From NCBI RefSeq assembly GCF_000006405.1, contig NW_003210195.1:169176-233175 (forward strand): a stretch of DNA of 64,000 bases. Reading direction: 5' to 3'. A program made the position numbers and the translations under genes. This document shows, one piece after another, positions 24,629 to 36,670 of this stretch. Below the pieces are notes generated by a model. The model was not told where the DNA came from and did not search any database. It worked only from the letters and a program-made list of their open reading frames with translations. The DNA comes from Perkinsus marinus ATCC 50983 (taxonomy: Eukaryota; Perkinsozoa; Perkinsida; Perkinsidae). Every line of letters begins with the position of its first letter. Positions within the stretch are counted from its first letter, which is position 1.

Positions 24629-26195
24629 ATGCTCAGTATGGCAATACTTCGCTTCAATGCCCTCTCCTATCGCTCTATCATCAGTACTACGTCTTCACTA
24701 GAAACTCACAGATTCTTCGCAACTAGAGGGAGAACGCCACAGCATCAGAGCATAGATAATGCTGATGCTCAAGTTCCCACATCCACAACGGCTTCAGACA
24801 CTAAAGTCAGCAAACGGGCCACGAGTGAGGCACTGTTCCTTGAGTGCCTAGACGAGGTAGTGGGGTCTCATTATATTGGTATATGACGACGCTTGTCGTA
24901 GATACGAAGAAGCCGTTGCGACACTGATCCGGATATACATACAAGGCCTGCAATTGCTATCGAGAAGCTTACTCAAGAAGAGACGGAGCTAACTCGGAAA
25001 CTATTCTATCGACTGGATGAGTTCAACGACGATGAAACCCCACAGAAAAGAGAATGGCGTGTGGCCCAGAGACAGCATAAGATAGACCCTTACTGGGATC
25101 CTTTCGTTACGCAGCTTGACCATACTAAAGGTAATGGCTTGCACACGTCTACTATTTGTATTGTTATGTTACGTTAGATAAGTTACTTGCTGATTTTGAG
25201 GAGTATGCTAGAGTGGCCTCCGCTGCTGAGGCCAAGAGAACCAGGGTTGCTATAAGGAAGAGCTTACTGCAGTTCAAATTACGATATGATTCATATTCCA
25301 AACAATATAGGAAATGGCTCAATCGTGGACCGGCGGAAGAGATACCAAAACCACACAAGATGGAGCAGAGGTGGGTGAAGGCCAAGTCTCTAGTCTGTGT
25401 TGATCTGTGTTGCCTATCAGCTTTTGGGAGCCCTCGCCTCTGCAAAAGCAATTAGCTAGAGAGCAGATGCATTGGCGTAATGTGGATGTACTACAACACT
25501 ATAGGTGATACGATTCTACACCCAAATAGCTCATAGTATCATGTTATCAGAGCACAGAATGGATATATACATCCAAGGCGAGTAACGATGCTCTCTAGGA
25601 AGAAACAAGCAGAAATGGTTAAGGCAGTATGCCGAGCTGAAGTCATGTGTGTTGCACCGTACGTGGGCAGTAATTCATCAATGCTCTCGTAGCCCGATAA
25701 CAGATATGACTGGGTTCCTAAGGTGTACCATACCTTTCCTATCATGGATCCTGTACAATGGTTAGTATATCGACTTAGTAGACTTGCTGTACCCCAGCCA
25801 CATGCCTATCGGACAGGTATATCGCTCTCTATGCACCGGTCCGATAAGCTTTCTTCAGACCCAACATCACCGAAGCCTAGAGTATCCCAACAGCGTGCTG
25901 ATGCAATGCTACAAGTAGGCGTTGACTAAGGGGTTGCGCTCCCACCATTGAGCAGGTTCTGAGCACCAAAATAGCACCAGAGTTGGATTATAGCTACTGG
26001 CTCAGAGAGAAGCAGCGGCAACAGGAAAGCAAATTACAGCATGTAACTATCACGAATGGTCCCCAACGATAGTCGTTCATACAGGAGGATGTGTACAAGT
26101 CAGAAGGAGTGAGCGAGAGAAGGTTTGATGCCAAGCTGAGAGAGTTCCGTCGCAAGGCGGGAATACCGGAGAGGAGGGCTGTTGATGAGGAGTAA
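24629..26195 (+). CDS. Predicted mitochondrial protein of unknown function
   Basis: Not recognised. The first exon encodes an amphipathic, Arg/Ser-rich leader (MLSMAILRFNALSYRSIIS) ending near FFATRG, typical of a mitochondrial presequence. Later exons are helical and basic: LTQEETELTRKLFYRLDEF, EYARVASAAEAKRTRVAIRK, a KQYRKWLNRG segment, and the last exon reading RRFDAKLREFRRKAGIPERR with TAA at 26193-26195. Composition resembles lineage-specific mitoribosomal or ATP-synthase accessory subunits, but no family motif was seen. Several introns are implied between 24880 and 26060. Confidence 0.55.
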
Positions 26196-26335
26196 TGAGT
26201 GTGACACATCAATCATGTTGTCGTGTTTCATCATCATCATGATGATAGTTTCTGATATAATGCTATTAACGGTGTCATGTTAGTGAATGCGGATTGAGGT
26301 AGTCTGTAGATAACAATTGATTCTCTCCTGTATTG

Positions 26336-27128
26336 ATGAGGTACACCTCGGATAACTCAGTATGCTCGTCTGTGGCATCCAGCGAGCCATCACAAATGGC
26401 GATGGCTGCTGCTGCACTGTCCTTATCACCGATGAGGCAGCGGAAGCAAGAGAATGAATATGATATACGGCTCAAGATCATTATAATAGGGGACGCTGGA
26501 TCCGGAAAGTCATGTATAATACGACAATTTCTCGATGGTGTATTCAACGACCAATCTGAGCATACTATAGGGGTAGAGTTCGCCAGCAAGGTCATTAAGG
26601 TCAATAGCAAACGGGTGAAGCTACAGATATGGGATACAGCAGGCCAACAGAGGTGTACAGGGTGAAATAGGGCAGATCCATGTGCCTCTGATCAGGTACC
26701 GTAGTGTAACACGGAGTTATTATGGAGGTGCAGCTGGTGTGGTACTATTGTATGATATCACATCAAGAGAGAGCTACAACCATCTACCAGGATGGCTTCA
26801 AGATGCTCGATGTCAGACAGGCCAGAAAGACTTGTCTGTGGTCATATTAGGAAACAAGAAAGACCTTGGGTCTGATCAACGAGAGGTGGGCCTTTACTAA
26901 GCTCGAGGATATCCACATGATCAGTACAAGGTATCCTTTCTTGAGGCAAGTCGCTTCGCCCAGGAGAACTCGGCTTTATTTATGGAGACATCAGCTGCTA
27001 CAGGAGAAGGTGTACAAGAAGTATTCCGAACACTGACTACTCGTATATTCAACAAGATCGATGAAGGACTACTGGATCCACGGTATATTCGTCGATTACA
27101 ACAGATGATTGTGTGGAGCCCTGTCTAG
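26336..27128 (+). CDS. Rab GTPase, Rab4-like
   Basis: Small GTPase of early endosome recycling. Exon 1 (26336-26652) carries a Ser/Ala-rich N-terminal extension, then [18 protein letters not shown] (P-loop), TIGVEFASK (switch I) and WDTAGQQR. Intron 26653-26695 (43 nt) leads to [28 protein letters not shown]; intron 26886-26930 (45 nt) leads to [28 protein letters not shown] and [14 protein letters not shown]. The [10 protein letters not shown] and LDP blocks are closest to Rab4. WDTAGQ(E) reads GQQ at the catalytic Gln position plus one. The direct reading stops at 27126-27128 without the expected C-terminal cysteines. A proline-rich frame (to about 27345) may hold the true last exon, but I could not phase it. 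Confidence 0.85.
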
Positions 27129-27447
27129 ATCGATAACCATTCCTCCATCACCATCTCCTCATCCTCCTCCACCACCACCTGTCGCCACACAAGATGATAT
27201 ATACAATACGAACACTGCTGGTGGGATAGTTCCCACACCATGGTGTCTGCCAGCATTGCTAATAGCGTGCTGGCGTGGTGAAGAGGGAAAAGATGGTACG
27301 CCAATGAAGAGGATGGGTCATGAGAATGATGACATGGTAGAATGAGAGTACTACTGTCTAGGCATGTTGTGTAAAATTGGAGTATTAATACGAATGTTGT
27401 GTTGTCGTTCTGCTACTACTACCATTAAGGGGTGAGTTGTCCATTCC

Positions 27448-28070
27448 TTGCCATTGCTTCTACTCGGCATCATCACTTTCATGTCAATATCAAGTTCGAT
27501 CATAAGAACATCACCGGCTCAGTCCACTGTAGATGCCAGTGCTGTTGCTGCTGCTCATAATGATGAACCCACTCCATACCTATCGATGCAAGGTGACGAT
27601 GATAGTAGCTCTATCGTCTATGGCTATCATGTATGAATCATACGATGCTTCCCTCAGCAAATAATCGGTTCTTCGTTGGGCGAGTCAATCTCGAGAACGA
27701 CATAGCAACTCTCATGACGTGATAGACTTCTCTATCGAGCTTGCTCCTGTTGATGGAGTAGATATGACCATCAGTCGATCGAGATGCCTCTGTCACTACT
27801 GCCAGATCCTTTGGTAGCAGGCGAGGTTATGAGTATGAAGGTGATATGTAGATATACGAGGATTAGCAAAATCATCGATATTAGGTAAGTCGAGACCCTT
27901 CCGTAGAGGATAAGAGAATGCAAAGGATATTCCAACTACAGAATGATATTGCTGAGTACTTACCACCTTACTTCACAGAACTGGAGCATCTAGTATGGTA
28001 GATACCTCAGGGATAAGGACACATTGGAGCAGGGTGACGATGCTCTTTGAGTTGAAAATAAACTACAGCT
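27448..28070 (+). CDS. Hypothetical protein with N-terminal hydrophobic segment
   Basis: Not recognised. An initial hydrophobic stretch (LLLLGIITFMSISSSII) could be a signal peptide or anchor. It is followed by a Thr/Ala/Asp-rich region and, across probable introns, HDVIDFSIELAPVDGVDM near 27720 and an exon near 27905-27998 reading RIFQLQNDIAEYLPPYFTELEH. Start and exon joins are not settled; no family motif was seen. Confidence 0.35.
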
Positions 28071-28232
28071 ACCCCGTTAGTGTTGTGTGAAGAGTATATC
28101 ACCATGGTCAACGACCATTCTCTGGTACCCCGCCCCGCGAAAACCATCGTTCTCCCCTTGACGTGATAGCGTTACTATTGAAGAAATAACAAACGTATTT
28201 TGTAAACGATGAAACATGTAATAGATTATCCT

Positions 28233-28893
28233 TCACTTATCAGAAGTACTCTGCCCATCATCGCCCGCATGCCCGTCTTGTATCGCTCTGGCTGCACTCT
28301 TCTGGGCTTCCAAGCGTTTATCGAGACGTGCCTTGGCTGCTTCTGCTTTAGATCTGTACTATGCAGTCAGCCAGGTAGCTGATACAGCAAGCATCAGTAC
28401 CTTTCCTGCTCAATCCAATCGAAATCATCAGGCCTCAGTTTATACATGGTTCCTGCGGTCAAACCTGGTAGACGGAGTAGTCACATAGGCCAAGCAATTC
28501 CATCACTCACAAGCCATGAATATAATAATGGCCCATGTGAAAAGGAAGTGAGCTAGTTCGTCAGGAAATCGTCGAGGCCGTCCTCTGAAGAAGATGATCC
28601 TTCAACGATATGAGGTAGAGAGAGAGGAACCTCATAAACTTATGAAAGTCCTCGCGAGGTATGTCTGTCTGGTTCTGAGGTGCGGCAGCAGGCCGACGAT
28701 AACCATGCAGAGTAGGTACACGGGGACGATGCGCCTCAACCTGACGAAGTCACCGTAGGTCATAGCTCTCGATAGCCAACTATACTACCTCTTCCCATGG
28801 ATCTATAGGCCTAGCACTGAAGGCTCTCCTTAGGCTAAAAGCCAAACCTCGACAACTGCTCAGCCCTCGCCTTACAGACCACATGCCAAACAT
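28233..28893 (-). CDS. Small mitochondrial single-pass membrane protein, unknown function
   Basis: Reconstructed from five short minus-strand exons. Start at ATG 28891-28893 with a presequence-like leader (MFGMWSVRRGLSSCRGLAF), then VPTLHGYRRPAAAP and IPREDFHKF. An exon follows with RRFPDELAHFLFTWAIIIFMA, a single membrane segment, then YKLRPDDFDWIEQE and a charged helix (KAEAAKARLDKRLEAQK) ending at TGA 28233-28235. Introns are 31-48 nt and phases agree throughout, for a product of about 150 residues. The shape (presequence, one helix, charged tail) resembles small respiratory-chain subunits, but I cannot name it. It faces the next gene across only 68 bp. Confidence 0.6.
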
Positions 28894-28961
28894 ATCGATT
28901 GTTTGGGCGCACGCAAACGTCTCACAAGCACGTAGTACACTGGCTCATCCTCTTCGGAACA

Positions 28962-30163
28962 ATGCTCGGTACTATCCTAATTCTTATCGGCGCCATCTTC
29001 GTCGCAACTAAGCTATACCAGCTTGCATGCTGGGTACGCTTCTACTTCATGTTGCCCCCACCAGAGCAACTTAGAAGGAAATATGAGGAGCCTGGCAAAC
29101 GACCCTTCGCAATGGTAGTAGTATCATCGTTGGAAAGTGTTGAATGATGATGATGATGCTTGTAACAGGTTAGTGGTGCCACTGGTGGTATTGGCTTTGG
29201 TTTTGCTCATACTCTTGCCTTGCGGGGATTCGGTGTAGTCCTCGCCAGTCGTAGCGAGTCCAAATTGGAGGAGTGTGCGAAGAAGATCCAAGATGACGTT
29301 AAGGCTAAGGGGAAGGGCCCAGCTGAGGTATTCGCACTGGTATATATGGAGTTAGGATTGTTGTCCTCATTTTTGTCAGATCATTACTGTTGTTTGTGAT
29401 TTTGCTACACCTACCGAGAAGTGGCTACCTGCTCTGGTTAAGGCCTGCGAGGGTGTTGACCTATGCTTACTTGTCAACAACGTTGGTGTGAACAATCCCT
29501 TCCCACAGTTTTTTACTGATCACACTGATGAGGTTGTCGAGGATATTATCAACGTGAATATCCGTGCTAATACATTCATCACCAAGGCCTTGCTCCCTCA
29601 AATGGTCAAGAGGAATAATGGTGGAGCAGTGCTATCTTTTGGATCTATGTTTGGCCCTCTTGGAGCCCCTATGTTGGCACCTTATAGTGCTAGTAAGGCA
29701 TATGCTTACTCCTTCAGTTTATCCTTATATGAAGAGTATAGGGCTAAGGGCATTGATTTCCTCGCTGTTAATCCTGGTTATGTTATGAGCAACATGAGCA
29801 AGCTTAAGAAGGAGAGTTGGCTAATTACCTCCCCCATGACGTACGTCAATTCCTCCTCTACTCTCTTTACTACTATGTTTTCGTATTTAGATGTGCCGAC
29901 ACTGTACTCCGACAATTGTCCTTCCCCGACCAGGCTGGCTACACTTGGACTGCCACCCATTGGGCTCATCATCTACAGTATTGGGCTGCAACTCGTCTAG
30001 TGCCCGAGCGCCTCAGGTAGCTCTGCTTACTCCCATACAAAAGTCATGTGTAGTATTGCTCTATCTCAGATTACAGCAGATACAGAAGATTCATGTTAAG
30101 ATCAACAAGGCAGCGATGAGGAAGAAGGCCCGTGAGGAGGCCGAGGCTGCCAAAACCCAGTAG
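28962..30163 (+). CDS. Very-long-chain 3-oxoacyl-CoA reductase-like SDR (HSD17B12/KAR family)
   Basis: ER short-chain dehydrogenase expected to reduce 3-oxoacyl-CoA in fatty-acid elongation or a related steroid substrate. ATG 28962 begins an N-terminal membrane helix (MLGTILILIGAIFVATKLY). Short introns then join SGATGGIGFGFA (NADP-binding glycine motif), VVCDFATPTEKW, LLVNNVGVNNPFP, VLSFGS (catalytic Ser), YSASKAYAYSFS (Tyr and Lys) and VNPGYVMSNMSK. The C-terminal exon reads KAAMRKKAREEAEAAKTQ and ends at TAG 30161-30163. All catalytic residues are present. The combination of N-terminal helix, NNVG and the PGYV..NM block matches the KAR/HSD17B12 subgroup. It diverges from the minus-strand mitochondrial gene. 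Confidence 0.88.
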
Positions 30164-30497
30164 ACAACGCCTCCTCATCACCCCTCGGCCAGCAGGGTAT
30201 TCGACTACTCACGGTGACCCTAGTTGATGATAATCAGGCCATTGGGGTTACAGTTGCTGGGATCATCTGTTTCCTCGACTTGCCATAGTAGTTTCTACAT
30301 GATGACGGTAGCTAGCGTCATTGGGGTTGGAAGTTGGGTTGGCTTACATCCATATGCCATCACTTCAAATCTTTATTCGGATTTCTCTTAAACACCATTG
30401 TATTGAGTTTGGAAGTGCTCCTCCTTGGCAATGCTGTACTAGTCTGGACATATACTCACAGTAGTAGGATGTTTGTATCCCTTAAACCACACCTGTA
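30164..30497. other. Intergenic region, nothing recognised
   Basis: About 330 bp between the SDR stop and the VPS34 start. No motif, RNA gene or repeat was recognised. Confidence 0.5.
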
Positions 30498-33400
30498 ATG
30501 ATGACCGAACAATTAGGAGGTCGTTATGCGGCCTCTGAGAGTAGTATTGTAGCATCTCCCTCATCTTCGGTCGGGGGTAGAGCTACTGCAGTCATTGGTG
30601 ATGCCACGTCAACACTGCCTTCTTCTAGCAGTGGTGGGGGTCAAGTATGCAAGTTTATGTAGTGCCCTACTACTGCCCCATGTATTACCATGCTGGAGCA
30701 TCCTAGGTACTCCTGTGATGTCCCTCTGTATCTATCACTCAGTGTATGTGGAGTGATGAATCGTGTATCGGAGTCTACTATGTGGTAGGATAGAGTATTG
30801 CCGAGGTTGCTGATAGTATAGTGGTGGTTGATATCAGGTGTAGTGTGGTGATGGATCTTATGGTAGATGGTAAGGTAGTATGCAATAGGAGTACATATGG
30901 TGCACCACTCCAGACAGTATCTACACCAACAGGAGTAGAAGAGTCTTGGGTAGCTGCACATACCCAACCTCGACGTGATGAATTAACACTTGGGACGACA
31001 TATCCTGTAAGTGCTTGGGACTCCTACAAATCAATATACCTCCATAAGATACGTGAGCTGCCTTCCACTGCTACCCTTGTCATTACGGTCAATCGCGTTA
31101 GCCATCACTTTGAATGTGTTGGTCAGTGTGTATTGCCAGTGTTCACAGAGCGTGGTGTACTTAGACAGGGGCGTAGGATCATGGAGCTTTATCAGGGAAG
31201 GGATCGGCCGCCACTAGACCAGGACGGAGTGTTGGCATCTTGTCCATGGGATACCCATCATCGCTATCATTATTCTCATGCTCCCACTCGTGATGTTGTT
31301 ATTGGTGGTGGTCTCGATGTCGGTGAGAACTCTAATAATAGGATATTCACAGAGGAGGGGGATGATAGTGTGAAGGAGGCATTGATAGTCGACTATGAGG
31401 CTGAGTGTACATCCAGAGCTACCGGCAGTATTACACCTGCTTCACCATCGCCACCACCCAGTAGCGATGTTATACATACACTGCTGAACAGTGAGAGGAG
31501 ATACATCATTATAGAACTAAACCCGAAGACCGAGGCTCCAGTGCTGTACTGTTCTGTTAGGCCGAAGGAGCCTGTTCGGACAACATTGCTAGCAGCAGTG
31601 CCACCATCTACTCGGTTGGTGCCTTCTAACACTATTCCATATCCGACCAGTATACCTTGGATGCTAGCCCCTACTGATGGGATCAGAGCTGTCCCTCGGT
31701 CTACTGCTATTGATGGCATTGTCGAGGGGGTAGAGGCTAAGACTGCTCAGATGCTGGCTATTGAATCCAGCGGTCTGGGTAACGGGGCTGCCGCGCCTTT
31801 TGTACACTTCATACCTGTTGTTGATTATGAGGCCCATCGTATCCATCCTAGTGCTATTAAAGCTGATAAACTATCTAGGAAGTACACAAGTAAACTACCA
31901 CATCTACCAAAGGGACAGAGTAATGTAGCCGCAGCTATAGCAGCCGCACCCAGGCCATCAGCTGAGGAAAATAGGGCCCTAACTCGTCTTGTCCGTCTCC
32001 CTGTTATCTCTCAGCCTCTCACTCTTGGCCAGAAACATATTCTCCTGAGGTGCGGCGCTTAGCAGGGAGCTCGGATGATCATAGTACTGTCTGTCTATGA
32101 ATAGGTACTGTTGGGGTTTGAGTAAGCAACCAGAAGCATTAGAACGAGTAATGCAGGCGGTTGATTGGAATGATGTCGAGGAACTAGAAGAGGCTCAAGC
32201 ACTCCTAGATGCTTGGGCACCATTGGGATTCGATGATGCACTATGTTTGCTAACCCCAACTCCATCTCCAGTGGAGACTCCTGGGGCTGTGGCTATTCTG
32301 AGGCCACCACCACCTCCTGTATGGTATTATGCAGTATCACGTCTAGAGGCTACATCTACTGATGATGCTATCTTATCCCTTTATCTACTACAGCTAACTC
32401 TTGCACTGAGGTAGTACCATCTTGGCTGAGTTTCAATGATATCTTCAATGCTATGTGTTCAGATACGAGAAGCCTTCGATGGCACCGTCACTCGCCACCA
32501 GTGATGGCGGTCAGCAACCTCAGCAGCATATTCGTGAGGACCAGGATTCAAGTGGAGGTAACGTCGAGGTATCTTCCACTTGATGACTCCCCAATGTGGA
32601 TAATCAGGGACCAGTACTGGTGGTGGAGGAGGAGGATTCGGTAGGAGGCCACTAGCACAGTTCCTTGTTCGAAGGGCAACGAAGTCTTTGCCTATTGCTA
32701 CAACTCTATTTTGGATGTTGCAGGTAGTCTCTTATTAGTGTGGATTCACACCTATATTGTAGGCTGAGAGACGTACACCATCTACTAGCAGTGCATCCAC
32801 GGCTGCGCCTCCGGTCGTCCAACGGAGCACCACCCCTATGTTGGTAAATGCTAATACCTCTTCACTACACGTTGCTCGCGATGCTACCACTGTACCAGCA
32901 GAGGCGGGTGATGGTCTGTCCTCTGGAGGCGAGGCGAGCAATGGGCCTCCTTCCAGTGGTGGCTCTGTCGTCAATGACCACAGAGGAGGAGAAGGGCTCC
33001 TACCATCTTCACCAGACACCTCACCGATTGTTGGAGATACCTCACCATCCTCAGCAGCAGGTGGCAACGGTGCTCAGGAGGGCCGACCTGTTGATGTGAG
33101 GCCTTCACTAGGGTATGACCTTATGTTGGGTTGGACAGACTATTGCTTCATCATTAGGAACACATCCTTCGGTGCTGGTGATGTGTCGGAGCAGGAGATG
33201 GATCCAGACTTGGCTGGCTTCGTCCGCCCTGAGGTTCCTTCCTCAGCTGCAGCAGCAGCAGCTGGTCAGAATATCGACATATTCAGTCTCACTGGTAATA
33301 CCTAGGGCACTATCATGTGAATCACGATAGCATTCCTATAGTGTAGCTCAGCATCTTTGGCGTGAGTTGGGTCGAAGTGAGACACAGAACCCACAAGGTC

Positions 33401-34481
33401 CGAGGATACGTGAGGCGATAGAGGCCCAGTGCGCGTTGAGACAACGCTTGCTTGATGTGGCTAGAGCTGTTAAACATGCTGGACGGTAGGTCCCCATCAG
33501 TTGTATATGAGATCACTGCATGACGTAGGTCACGTGACTCGATTGATCGACGTAATGCCCGACTGAGGGAAGCTCTCCAGGGCACATTCACTGCATCGGG
33601 AGATCCCAGTGCAACAGGCAATAATAACGGCAGTGGACTCTAGTAATAGTGTTACGATGTATTATATCCGATATACCTCGGTATTAGCGCTGACCTTACG
33701 CGTCCAATACCATCAGCCATAGCCCCACCATTACCAGTGGACCCGAGTCTACGTTTGGTCAGAGTTGACTCTAACAGGAGCTTTTGTATCAAGAGTTCGA
33801 TGATGCCTATAGTATTGACCTGTGAGGTTAAACCGACAGGACCGGACTACCTTGCTGCTACGAGTAGGAGCTCGTCCAGCGGCACTGAGTTGGTGGTACG
33901 CTAGGTTACGGCTTGATCTTGTGTGCCGCTTACTGATGTGATGTTTGCAGAGACATCAACGTTGGAGACAACAACAACAGCAGCAACAACAACAGGTTGG
34001 GAAAGATATAAGACAGTACATGTTCAAGGTGGGGGATGATCTTCGACAAGACCAGCTCATATTACAACTGATAACGGTTATGGACACTCTGTTCAAGAAG
34101 TATGGTCTAGATCTTCGCCTTACCCCTTATAAGGTAGTAGTAACGACTCTCCTGTTGTCTGCGTCAATATCTGTGGTTGATAAGGTTGTGGCGCTATCAC
34201 CCCGTGATGGTATGATTGAATTCGTTTCAAAGAGCAAAACACTGAGCTCAGCACTACGAGAGAACGGCAACAACCTCATGACGTATTGTTACTACTCGTT
34301 GTCGAGCGTTATCCCCTTTGCTCAGGTATTTCAAGCATTGCGCCAAGGCAAGTAATGGAGCTCAAGGCACTGAGTCGACCAGACTGAAGGAGATTCTGGA
34401 AACATTCTCGCGGAGCTGCGCTGGGTAGTAGTAGTAGTAGAGGGGTAGTAGTAGTAGAGGGGTAGTAGTAGTAGTAGAGGG

Positions 34482-34545
<64 letters not shown>

Positions 34546-34566
34546 AGGGGTAGTAGTAGTAGAGGG

Positions 34567-34628
<62 letters not shown>

Positions 34629-35236
34629 CTTGAATGAAGGTATGACAAATCAGGTACTGTGTCATAACGTATGTGTTGGGTATTGGTGACAGACATCTGG
34701 ATAATCTCATGGTAGACGATGTGGGTCATATGTTCCACGTTGACTTTGGGTATATATTTGGTCGAGACCCTAAGCCCCTACCACCACCTATGAAGCTATG
34801 TAAGGAGATGGTTGAAGGTGATATATACTCCTACTGTACAACATTGAGGATTATCTCAGGTATGGGTGGGCAGAACTCTGAGTATTTTAGGCTATTCCGG
34901 CAATATTGCTACTCAGCTTATCGCATACTGAGAATGAATTCAAAGCTTATATTGAGTCTAGTAGGCCTAGTCCAAGGAGCTAATATAAAGGATCTCGTCG
35001 AACAGGTAGTACTATGTACCTGATGATGGGTATAGATATCTTGTCCTTCTGTTATGGTTCATGGTGCCGTTCAGGATCCACAGATGGTATTATCTAGGAT
35101 GGAACAGAAGTTGGCTCCTGAGATATCCGAAGAGGAGGCAGAGTCCCGCTTCCTAGGCCTTATTAATGATTCAACTAATGCACTATTCCCTGTTGTTATG
35201 GAAAAGCTTCATCAATGGGCTCTCTATTGGTCGTAG
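30498..35236 (+). CDS. VPS34: Class III phosphatidylinositol 3-kinase, VPS34
   Basis: Makes PtdIns3P on endosomes and autophagosome precursors. A Ser-rich N-terminus starts at ATG 30498. The C2 domain (about 30820-31330) includes [14 protein letters not shown] and [20 protein letters not shown]. The accessory helical domain contains [26 protein letters not shown] and [11 protein letters not shown], then [13 protein letters not shown] Ser/Gly-rich insertion (about 32838-33305) and a Gln run ([12 protein letters not shown] near 33970) precede the kinase domain: [46 protein letters not shown] (joined by the 34425-34653 intron), [20 protein letters not shown] and the C-terminal helix ending HQWALYWS with TAG 35234-35236. 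Catalytic DRHLDN and DFG are intact. The [14 protein letters not shown] string is diagnostic for class III. Larger than animal VPS34 because of the inserts; exon joins in 32.4-33.9 kb are partly unresolved. Confidence 0.92.
34425..34653 (+). repeat. (GTA)n microsatellite forming a VPS34 intron
   Basis: The 229-nt intron starts at its donor with GTAGTAG and consists of about 200 nt of GTA/TAG triplets interrupted five times by GAGGGG-like units. It then has a short unique end with the acceptor CAAATCAG. Splicing joins SCAG to YCVITYVLG in frame, fixing the intron ends. Confidence 0.88.
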
Positions 35237-35385
35237 TATACAAGAAATATCTTCACATCTATCATTGATCATCTACAACTGAGTGTGCTGTAATTTTGAA
35301 AACATGCCGTTTCTCATGTGTTAATATTTGTTGAGTGTTATGGGGGATACAGCTCTATCCATGTTCAAGAGCCTCTTATTACATA

Positions 35386-36580
35386 ATGGACGTCGACAAT
35401 ATCCTTACGGTGCCTAAGGTGGCTACCTGGTGTAAGGGTGTAGTAGCTAAGCTTACTCGAGCTACAAGCAATCCATTGATGCAGAAATATCTTGGGTAAG
35501 AAGCCTTGTCAACCGTGTACTAAGTATGCTGTCATTCGTAGGTATGTTTCCCAGCGACTAGATGCAGGAGAGTATACCTCCCCATCACAGTACTGGGACG
35601 AGCTGTATCGAAGTATTAATGCTGTGGAGGATCCCGTAAATCAAGGACGGCTGAACCCCACGATAGAGGAGGATAAGGTCACCTTCAGAGGTTTTGAGAC
35701 TGTATACAGCTTAGCAGCATTGGATCCTGACGACAGAGCCATCTATGTGAGCAGTATCATTCTTTTATCATCGAAGCCCAAGGGTTGATGTCCTCCTCAG
35801 TTCGAGAGTTGGTTCACAGAGGATGTCGATCATTCCCGAGCTGGAGCCTCTGAAGTGAAGGCAGCTCTAGCCGAGTGTGATGTATTCTTCAAGGATATGT
35901 CAGATGAAGATGTGGATAAATGCATCGATATAGTGAGTAGCTGCTAACATGGTTATACCCGATCTTTCTATATGTGAGGTACGGAGGAATGCTGGAAAAT
36001 TTCCCGTTGACTCGCGTCACTTCTTGGAGTCGTTTCCTGCACCTGGTACCATGCATTACTCACGTCGGAAGGCAGCTGACAAGTCCAAAGAAGGGATTGT
36101 AATAGGTATTGAACAAATCATTGGAGTGAGGGCCATTAGTATTGAATAGGTGATGGTACATTATCCGATGAGGAGATGGTAGAGAGGAGAGTGAAGTCTG
36201 CCATGAGTAAAAGGCTTACTGCTGAGGAATTACGAACAGATATAGAGCGGACTATGGACACTGAATTGAGGGCAAGCTATGGTCCTTTGTACACTACACC
36301 ATCGGGGGCTCTAGTGAGGGATGTGTATCGGGAACCAATTGAGAAGGATGAACCGAAGAGTAGCAATGATATAGACATTAAAGTGGGCATGGAGTACAGT
36401 TATGTGAGGTCATCGAGTTGTTGGATGCTTCTTCAGACAGCTAACGATGGCAACAGCAGCAGTAGCAAAGCCAAGACTACAGCTGAGTTGAGAGCTGAGG
36501 CAATAGAGACATATAAACAGAGGAAGGCAGCCTATTATGAGGCATGCCCATTGAGTCTTGATGTAAACTATAGAAAATGA
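35386..36580 (+). CDS. Hypothetical protein, multi-exon
   Basis: Not recognised. It opens MDVDNILTVPKVATWCKG, then across a short intron RYVSQRLDAGEYTSPSQYW and IEEDKVTFRGFETVYSLA. Later exons read FESWFTEDVDHSRAG, GKFPVDSRHFLESFPAPG, a helical segment near 36190 (KSAMSKRLTAEELRTDIERT) and a Lys/Glu-rich end with TGA at 36578-36580. About 330 residues, soluble, with no signal or membrane segment. Good codon texture and phase-compatible introns make it a real gene; function unknown. Confidence 0.6.
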
Positions 36581-36670
36581 GTCCTCTATCGGCACAGATG
36601 CGGTAAAGCATCGTCCTAGTAGTCACATAATATGATAGCCATCGTGGTAATCGTCAGATAGGGGATATAT

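Noticed and set aside
34309-34738. Two long minus-strand frames rich in Tyr, Leu and Thr
   Set aside because: They are translations of the GTA microsatellite inside the VPS34 intron.
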